A DNA stretch of 64,000 nucleotides from Phycisphaerales bacterium (lineage in GTDB: Bacteria > Planctomycetota > Phycisphaerae > Phycisphaerales > UBA1924), in contig JAJVHS010000006.1 in NCBI GenBank assembly GCA_022072615.1, positions 62,001 to 126,000 on the forward strand, in the 5' to 3' direction. Below are positions 36,053-44,837 of this stretch, in pieces. Positions within the stretch are counted from its first letter, which is position 1, and each line of letters starts with the position of its first letter. The notes under the pieces are model-generated. The model was not told the DNA's origin, made no database searches, and saw only the letters and a list, made by a program, of their open reading frames with translations. Made by a program: the position numbers and the translations under genes.

Positions 36053-36838
36053 TCAAAAGACCCACGGGTTCTCCGCGGCGCCGCGCCGGCGCTCGCTCGT
36101 CGGCGCCGGCTCGATCATCGCGGCGCGGCAGGAATCCGCGAGCCGCTGGTGCAGCTTCTCGTGCAGAGGCCACGCGCCCACGAGCTCGAACAGGTCTTCA
36201 ACCTGGTGCGCGGCCGGGTCTTCCGGTTTCATTCGGGCGATGGCCGCGTCACCCAGGGCCTCGCACGCGCCAAGGAACCACTGCACCGGCACCTTCTGCG
36301 TGAGCACGTCGCGAGTCGCGCCGTTGTCGGTCGGTGTCACCCCCGGCGGCGGGTCGGTATAGGCCCGGATGGTCAGGTCGCGCCCGCCCCATGCCGCCCC
36401 GAACGAGGGTCCCACCGCCGCGATCGGCCACTTGCCCGTTCGCGCACCCGACCGCGACATCGGCTCGCGAGCCAGCACGATCACCGGCACGCCGGCGTGG
36501 TCGGCGTTGATGCGAAGCGCCCGAGCATCGGCGGCTGTCATGGGCGGCTGCACCAGGTACATGCCGGCCGATCGCAGCCCGGTTTTCAGCGCCGCAGCCT
36601 CAAGGACCGTCACCGCCCCGGCGTCCTGGGCGAGCTGCATCTTTTGGCGACGCGCCTCCTGGAGGGGCAGGCATATGCGGGACATCCGCTCGTAGTCGCG
36701 GGCTTCCAGCGCCCGTTGCAGCGCCCGGTGGGCGAGGACCTCGGCCTCGAAGTACGAAGCCATCTCCAGCGCGCCGACCGCCTGTTCCATCAGGTCATCG
36801 ATCAGAACCGCCGCGTTGGCCGGTTGGGGAGTGCTCAC
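36053..36838 (-). CDS. Hypothetical helical-repeat protein
   Basis: A 261-residue protein of unknown function. The N-terminal 70 residues form TPR-like helices (YFEAEVLAHRALQRALEARD). A central alpha/beta region follows (LRSAGMYLVQPPMTAADARA, VPVIVLAREP), and then the block VPVQWFLGACEALGDAAIAR with a helical end. The start overlaps the upstream stop at 36835-36838 (ATGA), so it is coupled to that gene. No family is recognised. Confidence 0.65.
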   Translation of the reverse strand: MSTPQPANAAVLIDDLMEQAVGALEMASYFEAEVLAHRALQRALEARDYERMSRICLPLQEARRQKMQLAQDAGAVTVLEAAALKTGLRSAGMYLVQPPMTAADARALRINADHAGVPVIVLAREPMSRSGARTGKWPIAAVGPSFGAAWGGRDLTIRAYTDPPPGVTPTDNGATRDVLTQKVPVQWFLGACEALGDAAIARMKPEDPAAHQVEDLFELVGAWPLHEKLHQRLADSCRAAMIEPAPTSERRRGAAENPWVF

Positions 36839-37455
36839 GATGACGCACTCCCGCTGGAATCCAGCACCGCTCGGCGCAGCCGCATCAGCAGGTCACGCCA
36901 CTGCTCCGCGAGGTTCGAGAGATCAACACCGAGCAGGTCCGCCAGTTCGACGAAGCGCCCCGCGCCCAGTTCCGTCCGGATCTGTTCGAGGAGGCGGGCC
37001 AGCAGCGCCGACAGATCGGTGCCCGTCTTCCCCGACTCGATGCTGATCTCGCCCAGCCCCAGCCCCGTCGCTTGGAGGCACTGGTTCAGAGCTTCCTGCA
37101 CCAGCCGCCAGCGCTCAAGGACGTCCTTAAGCGAATCCACCGCCTCGCCTGTCCCGCCCGCCCACAGCTTCTCGCACGCGAGCTTCTGGTCCGAGATGAG
37201 CCCCGAGAGCTCCGCCGCGGCGTCACCGAGCGTGTCCGCGACGACCTGCGCGGGATCGGCCGACCTGCAGCGGAACTCCGAGCCCGCGGCGTCGATCCTG
37301 CCCGCCAGAACATCCGCCCCCGCCGGACGCCCGTTCAGGAGCACTTCAACCACGATCCGCCCACGTTGCTGCGCGGCAACCCCGACCGCCTCCAACGCGG
37401 CCGAGACTGAGTCCCCGGAAACGGGAACGGGAACATCGTCGAGATACACGAGCAT
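36835..37455 (-). CDS. Hypothetical protein, coupled to downstream gene
   Basis: A 206-residue protein of unknown function. It begins with a short beta-rich part (MLVYLDDVPVPVSGDSVSAA, then IVVEVLLNGRPAG) and continues as long helices (about 75-190), with no cysteine pair or catalytic motif. The ATG at 37455 is favoured by GGGAG just upstream; a TTG at 37494 would overlap the previous gene. It shares an ATGA overlap with the next gene, so the two proteins probably work together. Confidence 0.65.
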   Translation of the reverse strand: MLVYLDDVPVPVSGDSVSAALEAVGVAAQQRGRIVVEVLLNGRPAGADVLAGRIDAAGSEFRCRSADPAQVVADTLGDAAAELSGLISDQKLACEKLWAGGTGEAVDSLKDVLERWRLVQEALNQCLQATGLGLGEISIESGKTGTDLSALLARLLEQIRTELGAGRFVELADLLGVDLSNLAEQWRDLLMRLRRAVLDSSGSASS

Positions 37456-37480
37456 CCCTGCTCCCAATGTTGCTCCGCTT

Positions 37481-38179
37481 TCACCCTTCTGCAACAGAAT
37501 TCTGAACTTCCTCGGCTCGAATCGCCCCCGTCGGCCTCTCCGCGCTCGGGGCCTCGTCGGCAGTGCGGCGCTGGCGACGCCGCTGCTTATAAATGAGGCG
37601 CAGGTTCCGCGCGTACACGACCAACCCTGTGCACTGGCCCAGGACCCCCACAGGGTCCTGCCGCCAGATGAAATAGCTGAACAGCATCACCGACCCGATG
37701 AGGCTCCACAGCCAGAACGCGGTGGGCACGTGGCTCTGGCGCCGTTTCTCGCTGACCCACCACTGGATCACCATCCGGGTCGAGAACGCGAACTGCCCAG
37801 CAAATCCGACCGCAAGCCAAACAAATCCGACCCACGACGTGATGTTCAGCTTCCGGAACACCACGTTCGGGCGGTCGGAAACGACCTGCGCCATGGCCTT
37901 GGGGCCGATCAGCACCGCCAGCTCTGCCTCGGAAAGCTCGGGCGAGACATGCCCGTCGCGCAGCAGCAGGCGATACGTCCGCTCGCCCGACGCCGGGTCG
38001 ACCCATGATTCCAGGTTGCCCCTTGTATCAGCGATCCGCAGCGGGTACGTCACGGCGCCCTCGCGGATCGGCACTTCACGGAAGGTGTCCGGGCCGATCG
38101 CAAGCCACACTCCCACGAGCAGGACCAGCAGGAAGAGCGCCCCGGGCTCCCACTTGATGCGCTTTCCCTGAATCCTCAT
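37481..38179 (-). CDS. LAB_N (lipid-A-disaccharide synthase N-terminal domain) membrane protein
   Basis: A 232-residue membrane protein. One N-terminal helix (residues 13-28, ALFLLVLLVGVWLAIG) is followed by an exported linker and then a C-terminal membrane domain of the LAB_N family: ITSWVGFVWLAVGFAGQFAF, STRMVIQWWVSEKRRQSHVP, TAFWLWSLIGSVMLFSYFIW and DPVGVLGQCTGLVVYARNL. This domain often stands beside glycosyltransferases that modify lipid-linked sugars; it is not itself LpxB. Its start overlaps the end of the upstream GT2 gene (38176-38179), and the pair is clearly coupled. Confidence 0.88.
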   Translation of the reverse strand: MRIQGKRIKWEPGALFLLVLLVGVWLAIGPDTFREVPIREGAVTYPLRIADTRGNLESWVDPASGERTYRLLLRDGHVSPELSEAELAVLIGPKAMAQVVSDRPNVVFRKLNITSWVGFVWLAVGFAGQFAFSTRMVIQWWVSEKRRQSHVPTAFWLWSLIGSVMLFSYFIWRQDPVGVLGQCTGLVVYARNLRLIYKQRRRQRRTADEAPSAERPTGAIRAEEVQNSVAEG

Positions 38180-39093
38180 GCGGAGGTACTCAGCACGTCA
38201 TCGCTCGGCAAGCGATCCTTCGGACCAGTCTTCGAATCCACCTCCGGAGACGCCCCCGCCACGCCCACGTCCACGCCCACTTCGTGCGAAGAGACGGGCC
38301 GGCGGCGCTTGGACATCCACCGGACCGCGAAACAGTCGATCAGGCCCGGCAACGCCCGCTTGGTGATCCCGAAGCCGTACTTGGTCGTGCCGGCCGTCCG
38401 CGGGCGGTGCCGGACCGGCATCTCGACGACCGTGTACCCCATTTTCCGAGCCGAAACCGGGATGAACCGGTGCATGCCCGCGAACTCCAGCGGCAGCCGC
38501 AGCGCGATCTCCCGCTTCATCACCCGCAACGAACAGCCCGTATCGCGGATGCTGTCCGCCAGGATCATCCGCCGGAACCACCGTCCAACAGCCGATCCCA
38601 CGCGCCGTATGGCGTTGTCCTTGCGGGCGTGCGATCGGTCGCCCTGCACCATGTCCGCGTGACGTGTCCGCAGCAGCTCGATCATCTGCGGGATCTCCGC
38701 CGGGTCATTCTGGAGATCCGCGTCAAGAACCGCGATCAGGCCGCCGCGAGCGGCCCGGAACCCCGCGTGGAACGCCGCGGACTGTCCGTTGCCGCGACCC
38801 GGCGGCGTCTGCGTCATGCGCACGCACCGCAGCCACGGGCGGGTGACCATGAGCGATCGCAGGCGGGCACCCGTCGAGTCGGTCGATCCATCGTCCACGA
38901 CCAGGAATTCCCAGCCGCGCGGGAGGTTGGCGGCAGCGCAGGCCCGGCGGACCTCCTCCACCAGCGTCTCGATGTTCTCTTCCTCGTTGTGCGCGGGAGC
39001 CACGACCGAGAGATCGAGCTCATGGTCGCTTTCCGGGGAGCGGGCGGGCGGTGCCGGCGACCGCTCGGGAACTGCATTGGGCAAGCGAGACAT
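38176..39093 (-). CDS. GT2 polyprenyl-phosphate glycosyltransferase (DPM1/ArnC-like)
   Basis: A 305-residue GT-A fold enzyme of glycosyltransferase family 2, of the type that transfers a sugar from a nucleotide donor to undecaprenyl or dolichyl phosphate. It shows LSVVAPAHNEEENIETLVEE, LVVDDGSTDSTG, AVLDADLQNDPAEI (DXD-type metal site) and DTGCSLRVMKREIA, with RHRPRTAGTTKYGF near the end. It lacks the two C-terminal membrane helices of ArnC-type proteins, and the LAB_N neighbour may supply the membrane part. The ATG at 39093 is used; a TTG at 39096 is in frame. TATCCT ends 10 bases upstream. Confidence 0.9.
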   Translation of the reverse strand: MSRLPNAVPERSPAPPARSPESDHELDLSVVAPAHNEEENIETLVEEVRRACAAANLPRGWEFLVVDDGSTDSTGARLRSLMVTRPWLRCVRMTQTPPGRGNGQSAAFHAGFRAARGGLIAVLDADLQNDPAEIPQMIELLRTRHADMVQGDRSHARKDNAIRRVGSAVGRWFRRMILADSIRDTGCSLRVMKREIALRLPLEFAGMHRFIPVSARKMGYTVVEMPVRHRPRTAGTTKYGFGITKRALPGLIDCFAVRWMSKRRRPVSSHEVGVDVGVAGASPEVDSKTGPKDRLPSDDVLSTSA

Positions 39094-39206
39094 CAAGACG
39101 ACAAGGATAGGACTCTCCCTGCCTCCGTCCGGCGGCGTTCGCTCGGCATGGGCCCCGACTCTATGATCAGCCGGAGGAGCAAGACGCTCGACTCCGGGAG
39201 TCTGTG

Positions 39207-39605
39207 ATGTCCGTGAAGCGATCTGAAAACGTCAAGGGTCCGCCCACTGTCCCCGTGACATTCGTGCTCGAGGACCCCCGTTCACTCACCGGCGGCGACC
39301 AGCGCGAGCACCGGCTCACGGGGTCGGTGGGGGCGCACCTGCTCGAAGTCGCGATGGATGCGGGGATCAACATCGAGCACGCCTGCGGCGGGGTGTGCGC
39401 CTGCTCGACCTGCCACGTCTACATCGAAGAAGGCATGAAGCACCTCTCCGAGGCGACCGAAGCCGAAGAGGACCGTGTCGAGGAAGCCCCCGGGCTTCAG
39501 CGCAACAGCCGCTTGAGCTGCCAGTGCAACATCGAAGGCCCTGGGCCGATCGTCGTCCGGGTCCCGTCGTGGAACCGCAACGCGATCAAGGAAGACCCGC
39601 ACTAG
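39207..39605 (+). CDS. fdx: 2Fe-2S ferredoxin, Isc type
   Basis: A 132-residue adrenodoxin-like ferredoxin. The cluster ligands are in ACGGVCACSTCHVYI (C-x5-C-x2-C) and the fourth in RLSCQCNI, as in Fdx of the Isc machine, which supplies electrons for Fe-S assembly. The start is the ATG at 39207, preceded by GGGAG; a GTG at 39204 is in frame. TATGAT at 39162-39167 may be the -10. iscX follows after 37 bases, which strengthens the assignment. No iscU, iscS, hscA or hscB is visible here. Confidence 0.92.
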   Translation: MSVKRSENVKGPPTVPVTFVLEDPRSLTGGDQREHRLTGSVGAHLLEVAMDAGINIEHACGGVCACSTCHVYIEEGMKHLSEATEAEEDRVEEAPGLQRNSRLSCQCNIEGPGPIVVRVPSWNRNAIKEDPH

Positions 39606-39642
39606 ACGGGCAGCCCTGTGCCGCGAGCAGGGGGTTTGGCGT

Positions 39643-39876
39643 ATGAACGACAGCTTCGGATGGCTCGACGTGGACGAGATCGGTGAGCGGCTCTTCCTGG
39701 CCTTTCCCGACCGCGATCCCTTTTCCGTCCGCTTCACCGAACTGCGCCGGCTGGTGGAAAGCCTTCCCGGATTCGAGCCCGATCCGGACCACCCCGTGAA
39801 CGAGAAGATCCTGGAGACGATCCAGGCTCGCTGGCACGAGGCCAGGGAAGACCTCGCCGACCCGGATGAAGATTGA
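39643..39876 (+). CDS. iscX: Fe-S assembly protein IscX
   Basis: A 77-residue acidic protein. The IscX/YfhJ pattern is clear: FGWLDVDEIGERLFLAFPD, then DPFSVRFTELRRLVESLPGF and VNEKILETIQARWHEAREDL. In E. coli IscX binds the cysteine desulfurase IscS and may deliver iron or regulate the enzyme. Position after fdx matches the usual isc order although the rest of the operon is absent from the window. Confidence 0.93.
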   Translation: MNDSFGWLDVDEIGERLFLAFPDRDPFSVRFTELRRLVESLPGFEPDPDHPVNEKILETIQARWHEAREDLADPDED

Positions 39877-39908
39877 TCGCCGGCCTCGATGGCGGCGGCA
39901 CACCCTCC

Positions 39909-40610
39909 ATGGCCCAACCCCGCAAGCTGCACGATAAGTACTTCAAGCAGGCCAAGGCCGAAGGGTACCTTGCGCGCTCGGCGTACAAGCTCATGGAGAT
40001 CAACGAGCGCCGACCCGTCATCAAGGCCGGTGACGCGGTGCTCGACCTGGGATGTGCGCCCGGTTCCTGGGTGCAGGTCGCGTCGGACCTGGTCGGCCCG
40101 CGCGGCCTGGTCGTGGGGATCGATCTGCTCGAGTGCTCGCCGCTGCTGGCCGAATCCGTCGGGTCCAACGTGCACTGCATGGTGGCCGACGTCTTCAAGG
40201 TCGATGCCCGGACGCTGCTCGAAGCGGCGGGGTCGCTGCACGCCGGATCCAGCGGCTTTGACGCGGTCATCAGCGACATGGCTCCCAACACCACCGGCCA
40301 CGGTGATGACCTCCTGTCCGCGCGGCTCTGCCGCCGGGTGCTCGAAGTTCTGCCTAGGCTGCTCCGCCCGGGCGGGAATCTTGTCATGAAGATCTTCGAG
40401 GGTTCGGAGTACCAGGCGGTCGTCCTGGAGACTCGGGAAGTGTTCCGCGAGGCAAAGGGCTTCAAGCCCAAGGCGTGCCGCGAGGTCTCGCGCGAAACGT
40501 ACATCGTCGCGTACGGCTATCGCCCGCCCGCTGACGCTCCGTCCGACCGCCCGCGGCCTTCCCGAGCGGCTCCCGCCCCGCCGGCGCCTCCCCCCGGCTG
40601 GAACCGGTAG
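39909..40610 (+). CDS. rlmE: 23S rRNA U2552 2'-O-methyltransferase
   Basis: RlmE (FtsJ/RrmJ) methylates the ribose of U2552 in the peptidyl-transferase A loop. The 233-residue protein has the N-terminal FKQAKAEGYLARSAYKLMEI, the SAM site VLDLGCAPGSWVQVA, and the catalytic KDKE set: K in RSAYKL, D in VISDMAPNTTG, K in GGNLVMKIFEG and E in SRETYIVA. A Pro/Arg/Ala-rich tail of about 30 residues is unusual. The ATG at 39909 gives the normal N-terminus; a TTG at 39873 is in frame. It lies 32 bases after iscX. Confidence 0.94.
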   Translation: MAQPRKLHDKYFKQAKAEGYLARSAYKLMEINERRPVIKAGDAVLDLGCAPGSWVQVASDLVGPRGLVVGIDLLECSPLLAESVGSNVHCMVADVFKVDARTLLEAAGSLHAGSSGFDAVISDMAPNTTGHGDDLLSARLCRRVLEVLPRLLRPGGNLVMKIFEGSEYQAVVLETREVFREAKGFKPKACREVSRETYIVAYGYRPPADAPSDRPRPSRAAPAPPAPPPGWNR

Positions 40611-40640
40611 GACCGGCACGGTGACGATCAGCCGGCGAAC

Positions 40641-40646
40641 TACAGT
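40641..40646 (+). promoter_or_regulatory. -10-like TACAGT, leaderless layout
   Basis: TACAGT ends 6 bases before the ATG at 40653. No ribosome binding site lies between. Confidence 0.5.
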
Positions 40647-40652
40647 CGACCG

Positions 40653-42692
40653 ATGACGCTCCTGGAGCCAGCCGCCGCCCTGATCGCCGGCGCCATCGCG
40701 CTGCCGGCGCTGGCGGTGCTGTACCTGCTGAAGCTGAGGCGCCGTCCCGTCCGGGTGAGTTCGACGCTGCTCTGGCAACAGGCCTACGAGGACCTGGAGG
40801 CCAACGTTCCCTGGCGCTGGGTTCGCCCGTCATGGCTGGTGCTGCTGCACCTGCTGCTGGTGGCGCTCCTCGTGCTCGCGATCGGGCGCCCGGCGATCGG
40901 TGACGGCGGCGCCGCGCCCTCCAAGATCATCATCGTGCTGGATCGCTCCGCATCGATGAACGCGGCCGACGGCGTCGGCGGCGGGACCCGCTTCGATGAA
41001 GCCCGGACGCGGGCCCTCCGCGTGATCGACGACGCCATGAGGCTTGGGCGCCGGGTCGAGGCCGCGGTCATCGCCGCCGCGGCCGACCCCGTGGCGCTGA
41101 CACAGCTCACGACCGACCGGCGCCTCCTCCGAGCCGCCGTCGAGTCGGCTTCGACGACCGATCAGCCCCTCGACCTGAACGCCGCGCTCGAGCTCGCGAG
41201 CGGGATGGTCGGCGCCGGCGAGCAGGTCACCTCGGAGAGCGCCGCGCCCGGCCCCGAGCCGATGATCCTCGTGTTTTCCGATGGTTCGGTCGCGGGTTCC
41301 GACGCGGCGGCTCCGCCAGGTGTCCAGGTGCGGCTCGAGCGCGTGGGACCGTCGCCGGCCGGTCTGGCCTCCGCGACGGGCGCGCCGGCCATCGATGTCG
41401 ACAACCTGGGGATCACGAGGCTCAGCGCTCGGCGCGACGCCGAGAACCCCGCGGTGGTCCGCGTGTTCGTCGAAGTGATCAACGCGAGCCGGCGGCCCCG
41501 CGACGTCGCGTGTCTCATTTCACTGGACCGCACCGAGCAGGCCCGCCGCCCGATGTCGATCCCGGCGGCCACCGACACCGGCCCCGGCACCGCCTCGATC
41601 ACCTTCGAGCTTTCCTCCCGCGGCGGAGGGGTTGTCGAGGTGGAACTGGTCGCGCAGGACCTGCTGGCCGCGGACAACCGCGCATGGCTGGTCCTCGCTC
41701 CGCCGCGCTCGCCCGCAATCCTTGTCGTCGTTCCCGCGGACTCGGACCCTGCGGGCGACGCCGGGCAGGTGACCCCGACCTGGGTGCTCGAGAACGTGCT
41801 CGCCGAGCTGCGCTCCGCGCTGCTGCGAACCGTCACCCAAGCACAGGCGCCCGCCGCGCTCGCCGGCGCCGCGAGCACGTACGACCTGGTCGTATTCGAT
41901 AGGGTCGAGCCCGCCGGGCTGCCGCCGGTTTCCTCGATCGTCCTGGGATCGGGGATGGCCGCCGCCGGCGTCACCCTGGAACCTCCGCAAGCCCCCGGCG
42001 AACGGGATTTCGTCCTCACCTGGGAGCGGTCGCACCCGCTCCTGCGGGACGTGTCGCTCGACAGCGTCTATACGGTTGGCGGGTCGTTCATCGCCGCGCC
42101 CACGCCGGGCCTGAGGCCCACCGACCTCGCGACGGGCGTGTCGGGCCCGCTCGTCCTGTTGGTCGAATCGGGGAGCACCAAATACCTGTTCGCGCCGGAC
42201 CTCGAGCGTTCGAACTGGGGTTTGCAGGTCGGTTTCGCGATCTTCCTCGCCAACGCCGTCGATTACCTGACGCTCGGCCCGGAGACGCAGTCCGGCGTCG
42301 CCCGGCGCATCGCCGACCCGATCGAGGCCGCGGTCCCCCGGGGCATGACGTCGGTGACGATGACCGGCGCCGCCACCAGGACCATCGAGCTCCCGCCTCC
42401 ACCATCCGCAGACGCGGCCCAGGTACGTACGGTGTCGCTCGGCCGGGTTGAACGCACCGGTCGGTACGACCTCCCCGCCGGCGTGTCGCCCGCGGTGGTG
42501 GGGATCAACCTGCTGGACGAGACAGAGACCGCGCTGGCCACCGCGGACCAGCTGCCCGTCCGCGTCCGCGGCAGCACGGCGGCATCGGCGGAGCCTCCGG
42601 TTCCCCGGGAGATCAGCCGGGATCTCCTCCTCGCGGCGCTGGTCGTCCTGGTCATCGAGTGGATCGTCTACGCCCGGACTGCTCGGAGCTGA
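40653..42692 (+). CDS. BatA-like membrane protein with von Willebrand A domain
   Basis: A 679-residue protein of the BatA/DUF58-associated class. The N-terminal block has two membrane helices (AGAIALPALAVLYLLKL and WLVLLHLLLVALLVLAIG) around RRPVRVSSTLLWQQAYEDLE, which is typical of the BatA N-terminal family. A vWA domain follows with the MIDAS DxSxS motif in VLDRSASMNAAD and VFSDGS. A long exported region and a final helix (LLLAALVVLVIEWIVYA) complete it. In other planctomycetes such proteins lie with MoxR, DUF58 and the toroid/coiled-coil genes, but here it is alone beside cysS. Function: protein assembly or envelope stress, inferred only. Confidence 0.88.
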   Translation: MTLLEPAAALIAGAIALPALAVLYLLKLRRRPVRVSSTLLWQQAYEDLEANVPWRWVRPSWLVLLHLLLVALLVLAIGRPAIGDGGAAPSKIIIVLDRSASMNAADGVGGGTRFDEARTRALRVIDDAMRLGRRVEAAVIAAAADPVALTQLTTDRRLLRAAVESASTTDQPLDLNAALELASGMVGAGEQVTSESAAPGPEPMILVFSDGSVAGSDAAAPPGVQVRLERVGPSPAGLASATGAPAIDVDNLGITRLSARRDAENPAVVRVFVEVINASRRPRDVACLISLDRTEQARRPMSIPAATDTGPGTASITFELSSRGGGVVEVELVAQDLLAADNRAWLVLAPPRSPAILVVVPADSDPAGDAGQVTPTWVLENVLAELRSALLRTVTQAQAPAALAGAASTYDLVVFDRVEPAGLPPVSSIVLGSGMAAAGVTLEPPQAPGERDFVLTWERSHPLLRDVSLDSVYTVGGSFIAAPTPGLRPTDLATGVSGPLVLLVESGSTKYLFAPDLERSNWGLQVGFAIFLANAVDYLTLGPETQSGVARRIADPIEAAVPRGMTSVTMTGAATRTIELPPPPSADAAQVRTVSLGRVERTGRYDLPAGVSPAVVGINLLDETETALATADQLPVRVRGSTAASAEPPVPREISRDLLLAALVVLVIEWIVYARTARS

Positions 42693-42718
42693 TCCGGGTC
42701 GGGCTCGGTGACGGCGAA

Positions 42719-42724
42719 TACCAT
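42719..42724 (+). promoter_or_regulatory. -10-like TACCAT, leaderless layout
   Basis: TACCAT ends 8 bases before the cysS ATG at 42733. No ribosome binding site lies between. Confidence 0.45.
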
Positions 42725-42732
42725 CGTCTCCA

Positions 42733-44394
42733 ATGCCGCTGCGACTGTACAACACGCTCACCAAGGAGATCGAGGACTTCCGCCCGGCCGACCCCGACCT
42801 GGTGACGTTCTACACCTGCGGCCCGACGGTGTACGACGACGCGCACATCGGCAAATTCCGGTCGTTCCTGGCGGCGGACGTTCTTCGTCGGTGGATCGAA
42901 TCGCCGCTGTGCGAGGTCGTTGCTCCGACCGGAGACCGGCACCGAGGCCCGCGTCGCGTCGTGCACGTGATGAACATCACCGACGTCGGCCACATGACCG
43001 ACGACGCCGAAGGCGGCGAGAGCGGCGAAGATCGGATGTCGGTCGCCGGGAGGCGGCTCGCCGAAGCAAAGAAGTCCGGGTCGCTGCCGGCGGGCGTCTC
43101 GGTGGACCCGACCAACCCGTACCAGATCGCCGAGTTCTACGCCGCGAGATTCGTGGACGATGCCCGCAGGCTGGGACTGAAAGTCGCGGTCGAAGCCAAG
43201 GCCGATCCGACGCTGATGCCCCGCGCGACGCAGAAAGTCGCCGGGATGATCCAGGTGATCCGGCGGCTCATCGAGCGCGGGCACGCGTACGCCGTCGGCG
43301 ACCCCGGCCAGCAGACGGTGTATTTCCACGTGCCCAGCTTTGCTCCCTACGGAAGGCTGAGCGGCAACACCGTCGACCAGCTCGCCGAGGGGCGCGGCGG
43401 TCGCATCAGCTCCGCGAACCAGGCGCAGAAGAAACACCCCGCGGACTTCCTGCTGTGGAAGAGCGATGCCTCGCACGTCATGAAGTGGGACTCGCCCTGG
43501 GGCACCGGGTACCCCGGATGGCACATCGAGTGCACGGTGATGGCGGCCGAGCGTCTGCTGCGCCCCGCGGCGTCGACCGATCTCAAGCAGGCGGCCGGCG
43601 GTGTGGGCCCGGCGCTGCTCGACGCGCTCGTGCACCCGACCACGCGGCCGGCGATCATCGACGTGCATTCCGGCGGCGAGGACAACATCTTCCCGCACCA
43701 CGAGTGCGAGATCGCCCAGTCGTGCTCGGCGTTCGGCGTTGATCCCTCGCGCGGGACGTTCGCCCGGATGTGGTTCCACCCGCGTTTCCTGCTGGTGGAC
43801 GGCGAGAAGATGTCCAAGAGCAAGGGCAACTTCCACACGCCGCGCCAGCTCTTCGAGCGCGGGATCGAGCCCGCCGCCCTCCGGCTCGAGCTCATCAAGA
43901 CGCACTACCGCAGCAACGCGAACTTCACCGAACAGGGGCTCAAGGACAGCCAGCGCACGGTCGAGCGGTGGCGTGGCTTCCTGGAGCGTGCCGACGCCGG
44001 CGCCCGCGATTCTTCGATCGATCCCGAGGTGAGCCGCTGGTTCGCCGCCGCGATGAGCAACGACCTGAACGTGGCGGAGGCGATCGCCGAGGTGAACAAG
44101 TGGATCTCGCGCACGCCCGAACCGTCGCGCAACGACGCGATGATGATGCGCGCGTTCGATGCGGTGCTCGGCGTGCTCGAGCTCGGCGCCGCGGCCAGCG
44201 CCCAGACCGAGATCGGGATCTTCCGCGACGGCCTGGCGCCCGACCCGGCGGTGCTCGCGAAGCTGTACGAGCGCGCCGCGGCCCGCGCCGCCAAGGACTT
44301 CCGCAAGTCCGATCAGATCCGCGACGAACTGGCCCGGATGGGCTACGCGATCAAGGACGTCGCCGGTGGGAAGGTCGAAGTGCGCCGGGCGTGA
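42733..44394 (+). CDS. cysS: Cysteinyl-tRNA synthetase
   Basis: Class I synthetase that charges tRNA-Cys. Visible are the N-terminal zinc cysteine in YTCGPTVYDDAHIGKFR (HIGH motif in the variant form HIGK), WHIECTVMA with a second zinc ligand, HSGGEDNIFPHHECE (zinc His/Glu) and the loop KMSKSKGNF. At 553 residues it is about 80-90 longer than E. coli CysS, mainly from an insertion after the HIGH region (GDRHRGPRRVVHVMNITD region and EGGESGEDRMSVAGR). The C-terminal domain contains the usual RxxKDFRKSDQIRDEL helix. Confidence 0.95.
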   Translation: MPLRLYNTLTKEIEDFRPADPDLVTFYTCGPTVYDDAHIGKFRSFLAADVLRRWIESPLCEVVAPTGDRHRGPRRVVHVMNITDVGHMTDDAEGGESGEDRMSVAGRRLAEAKKSGSLPAGVSVDPTNPYQIAEFYAARFVDDARRLGLKVAVEAKADPTLMPRATQKVAGMIQVIRRLIERGHAYAVGDPGQQTVYFHVPSFAPYGRLSGNTVDQLAEGRGGRISSANQAQKKHPADFLLWKSDASHVMKWDSPWGTGYPGWHIECTVMAAERLLRPAASTDLKQAAGGVGPALLDALVHPTTRPAIIDVHSGGEDNIFPHHECEIAQSCSAFGVDPSRGTFARMWFHPRFLLVDGEKMSKSKGNFHTPRQLFERGIEPAALRLELIKTHYRSNANFTEQGLKDSQRTVERWRGFLERADAGARDSSIDPEVSRWFAAAMSNDLNVAEAIAEVNKWISRTPEPSRNDAMMMRAFDAVLGVLELGAAASAQTEIGIFRDGLAPDPAVLAKLYERAAARAAKDFRKSDQIRDELARMGYAIKDVAGGKVEVRRA

Positions 44395-44837
44395 ACCGCC
44401 GGCGTGCCCGGCCGATCAGTGCAAAAAGAAGAACAGCAACTTCCACTCTCTCTCCCGGGGGCGGAAGCTGCTGTCTTCACTGGAGCACAAGGACTCTCTC
44501 AATCCCTCGCGCTCGATTGTCCGTCAGGCCTGTGTTGAAAGCTTGTCCAAGTATCCCGTGAACCGGGACTCGACTGGATGTCCCTTCTCCTCGCCGCGGG
44601 CCAGAAACCCCCGAGCGAAGCCTCAAACAGAACCAGACGTGCGGGCGGAAACTGGCCTCAAGGTAATCGCCGCGAACGACTGATTCAAGAACGTCCGCAA
44701 GAAGTTTCTGCAAAGGAGTTGCGGTCTCAATGATCTTGATCCCGTTCGGCGGTGAGCCAGGGACTGAACGGCGAGATCAATGTGAAAATAGGTAAACTGA
44801 AGGCGATTCTCGGACGTCAGGCCGATGTTCTCGGGCG
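44395..44837. other. Unexplained 443-base spacer, lower GC, possible remnant or RNA
   Basis: No recognisable gene lies between cysS and the convergent glycosyltransferase gene. The stretch is visibly less GC-rich than its surroundings. On the minus strand two open frames are suggestive but unproven: one of about 83 codons without an ATG (44850-44600, containing NIGLTSENRLQFTYFHIDLA) and a 78-codon ATG frame (44713-44477, beginning MQKLLADVLESVVRGDYLEA) whose stop falls at the foot of a terminator-like hairpin. It could be a frameshifted remnant, a small gene or a minus-strand RNA. Confidence 0.45.
44423..44478 (-). terminator. Terminator-like hairpin, minus strand
   Basis: Arms at 44428-44444 and 44463-44478 pair over 15 bp with one bulge and one mismatch around an 18-base loop. 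On the minus strand the stem is followed at once by TTTTT (complement of 44423-44427). It would end transcripts coming from the glycosyltransferase gene or from the spacer itself. Confidence 0.65.

Noticed and set aside
44395-44837. RNase P RNA, tmRNA or 6S RNA in the spacer
   Set aside because: I looked on both strands for the conserved blocks of RNase P and tmRNA and did not find them. Only the terminator-like hairpin is clear.
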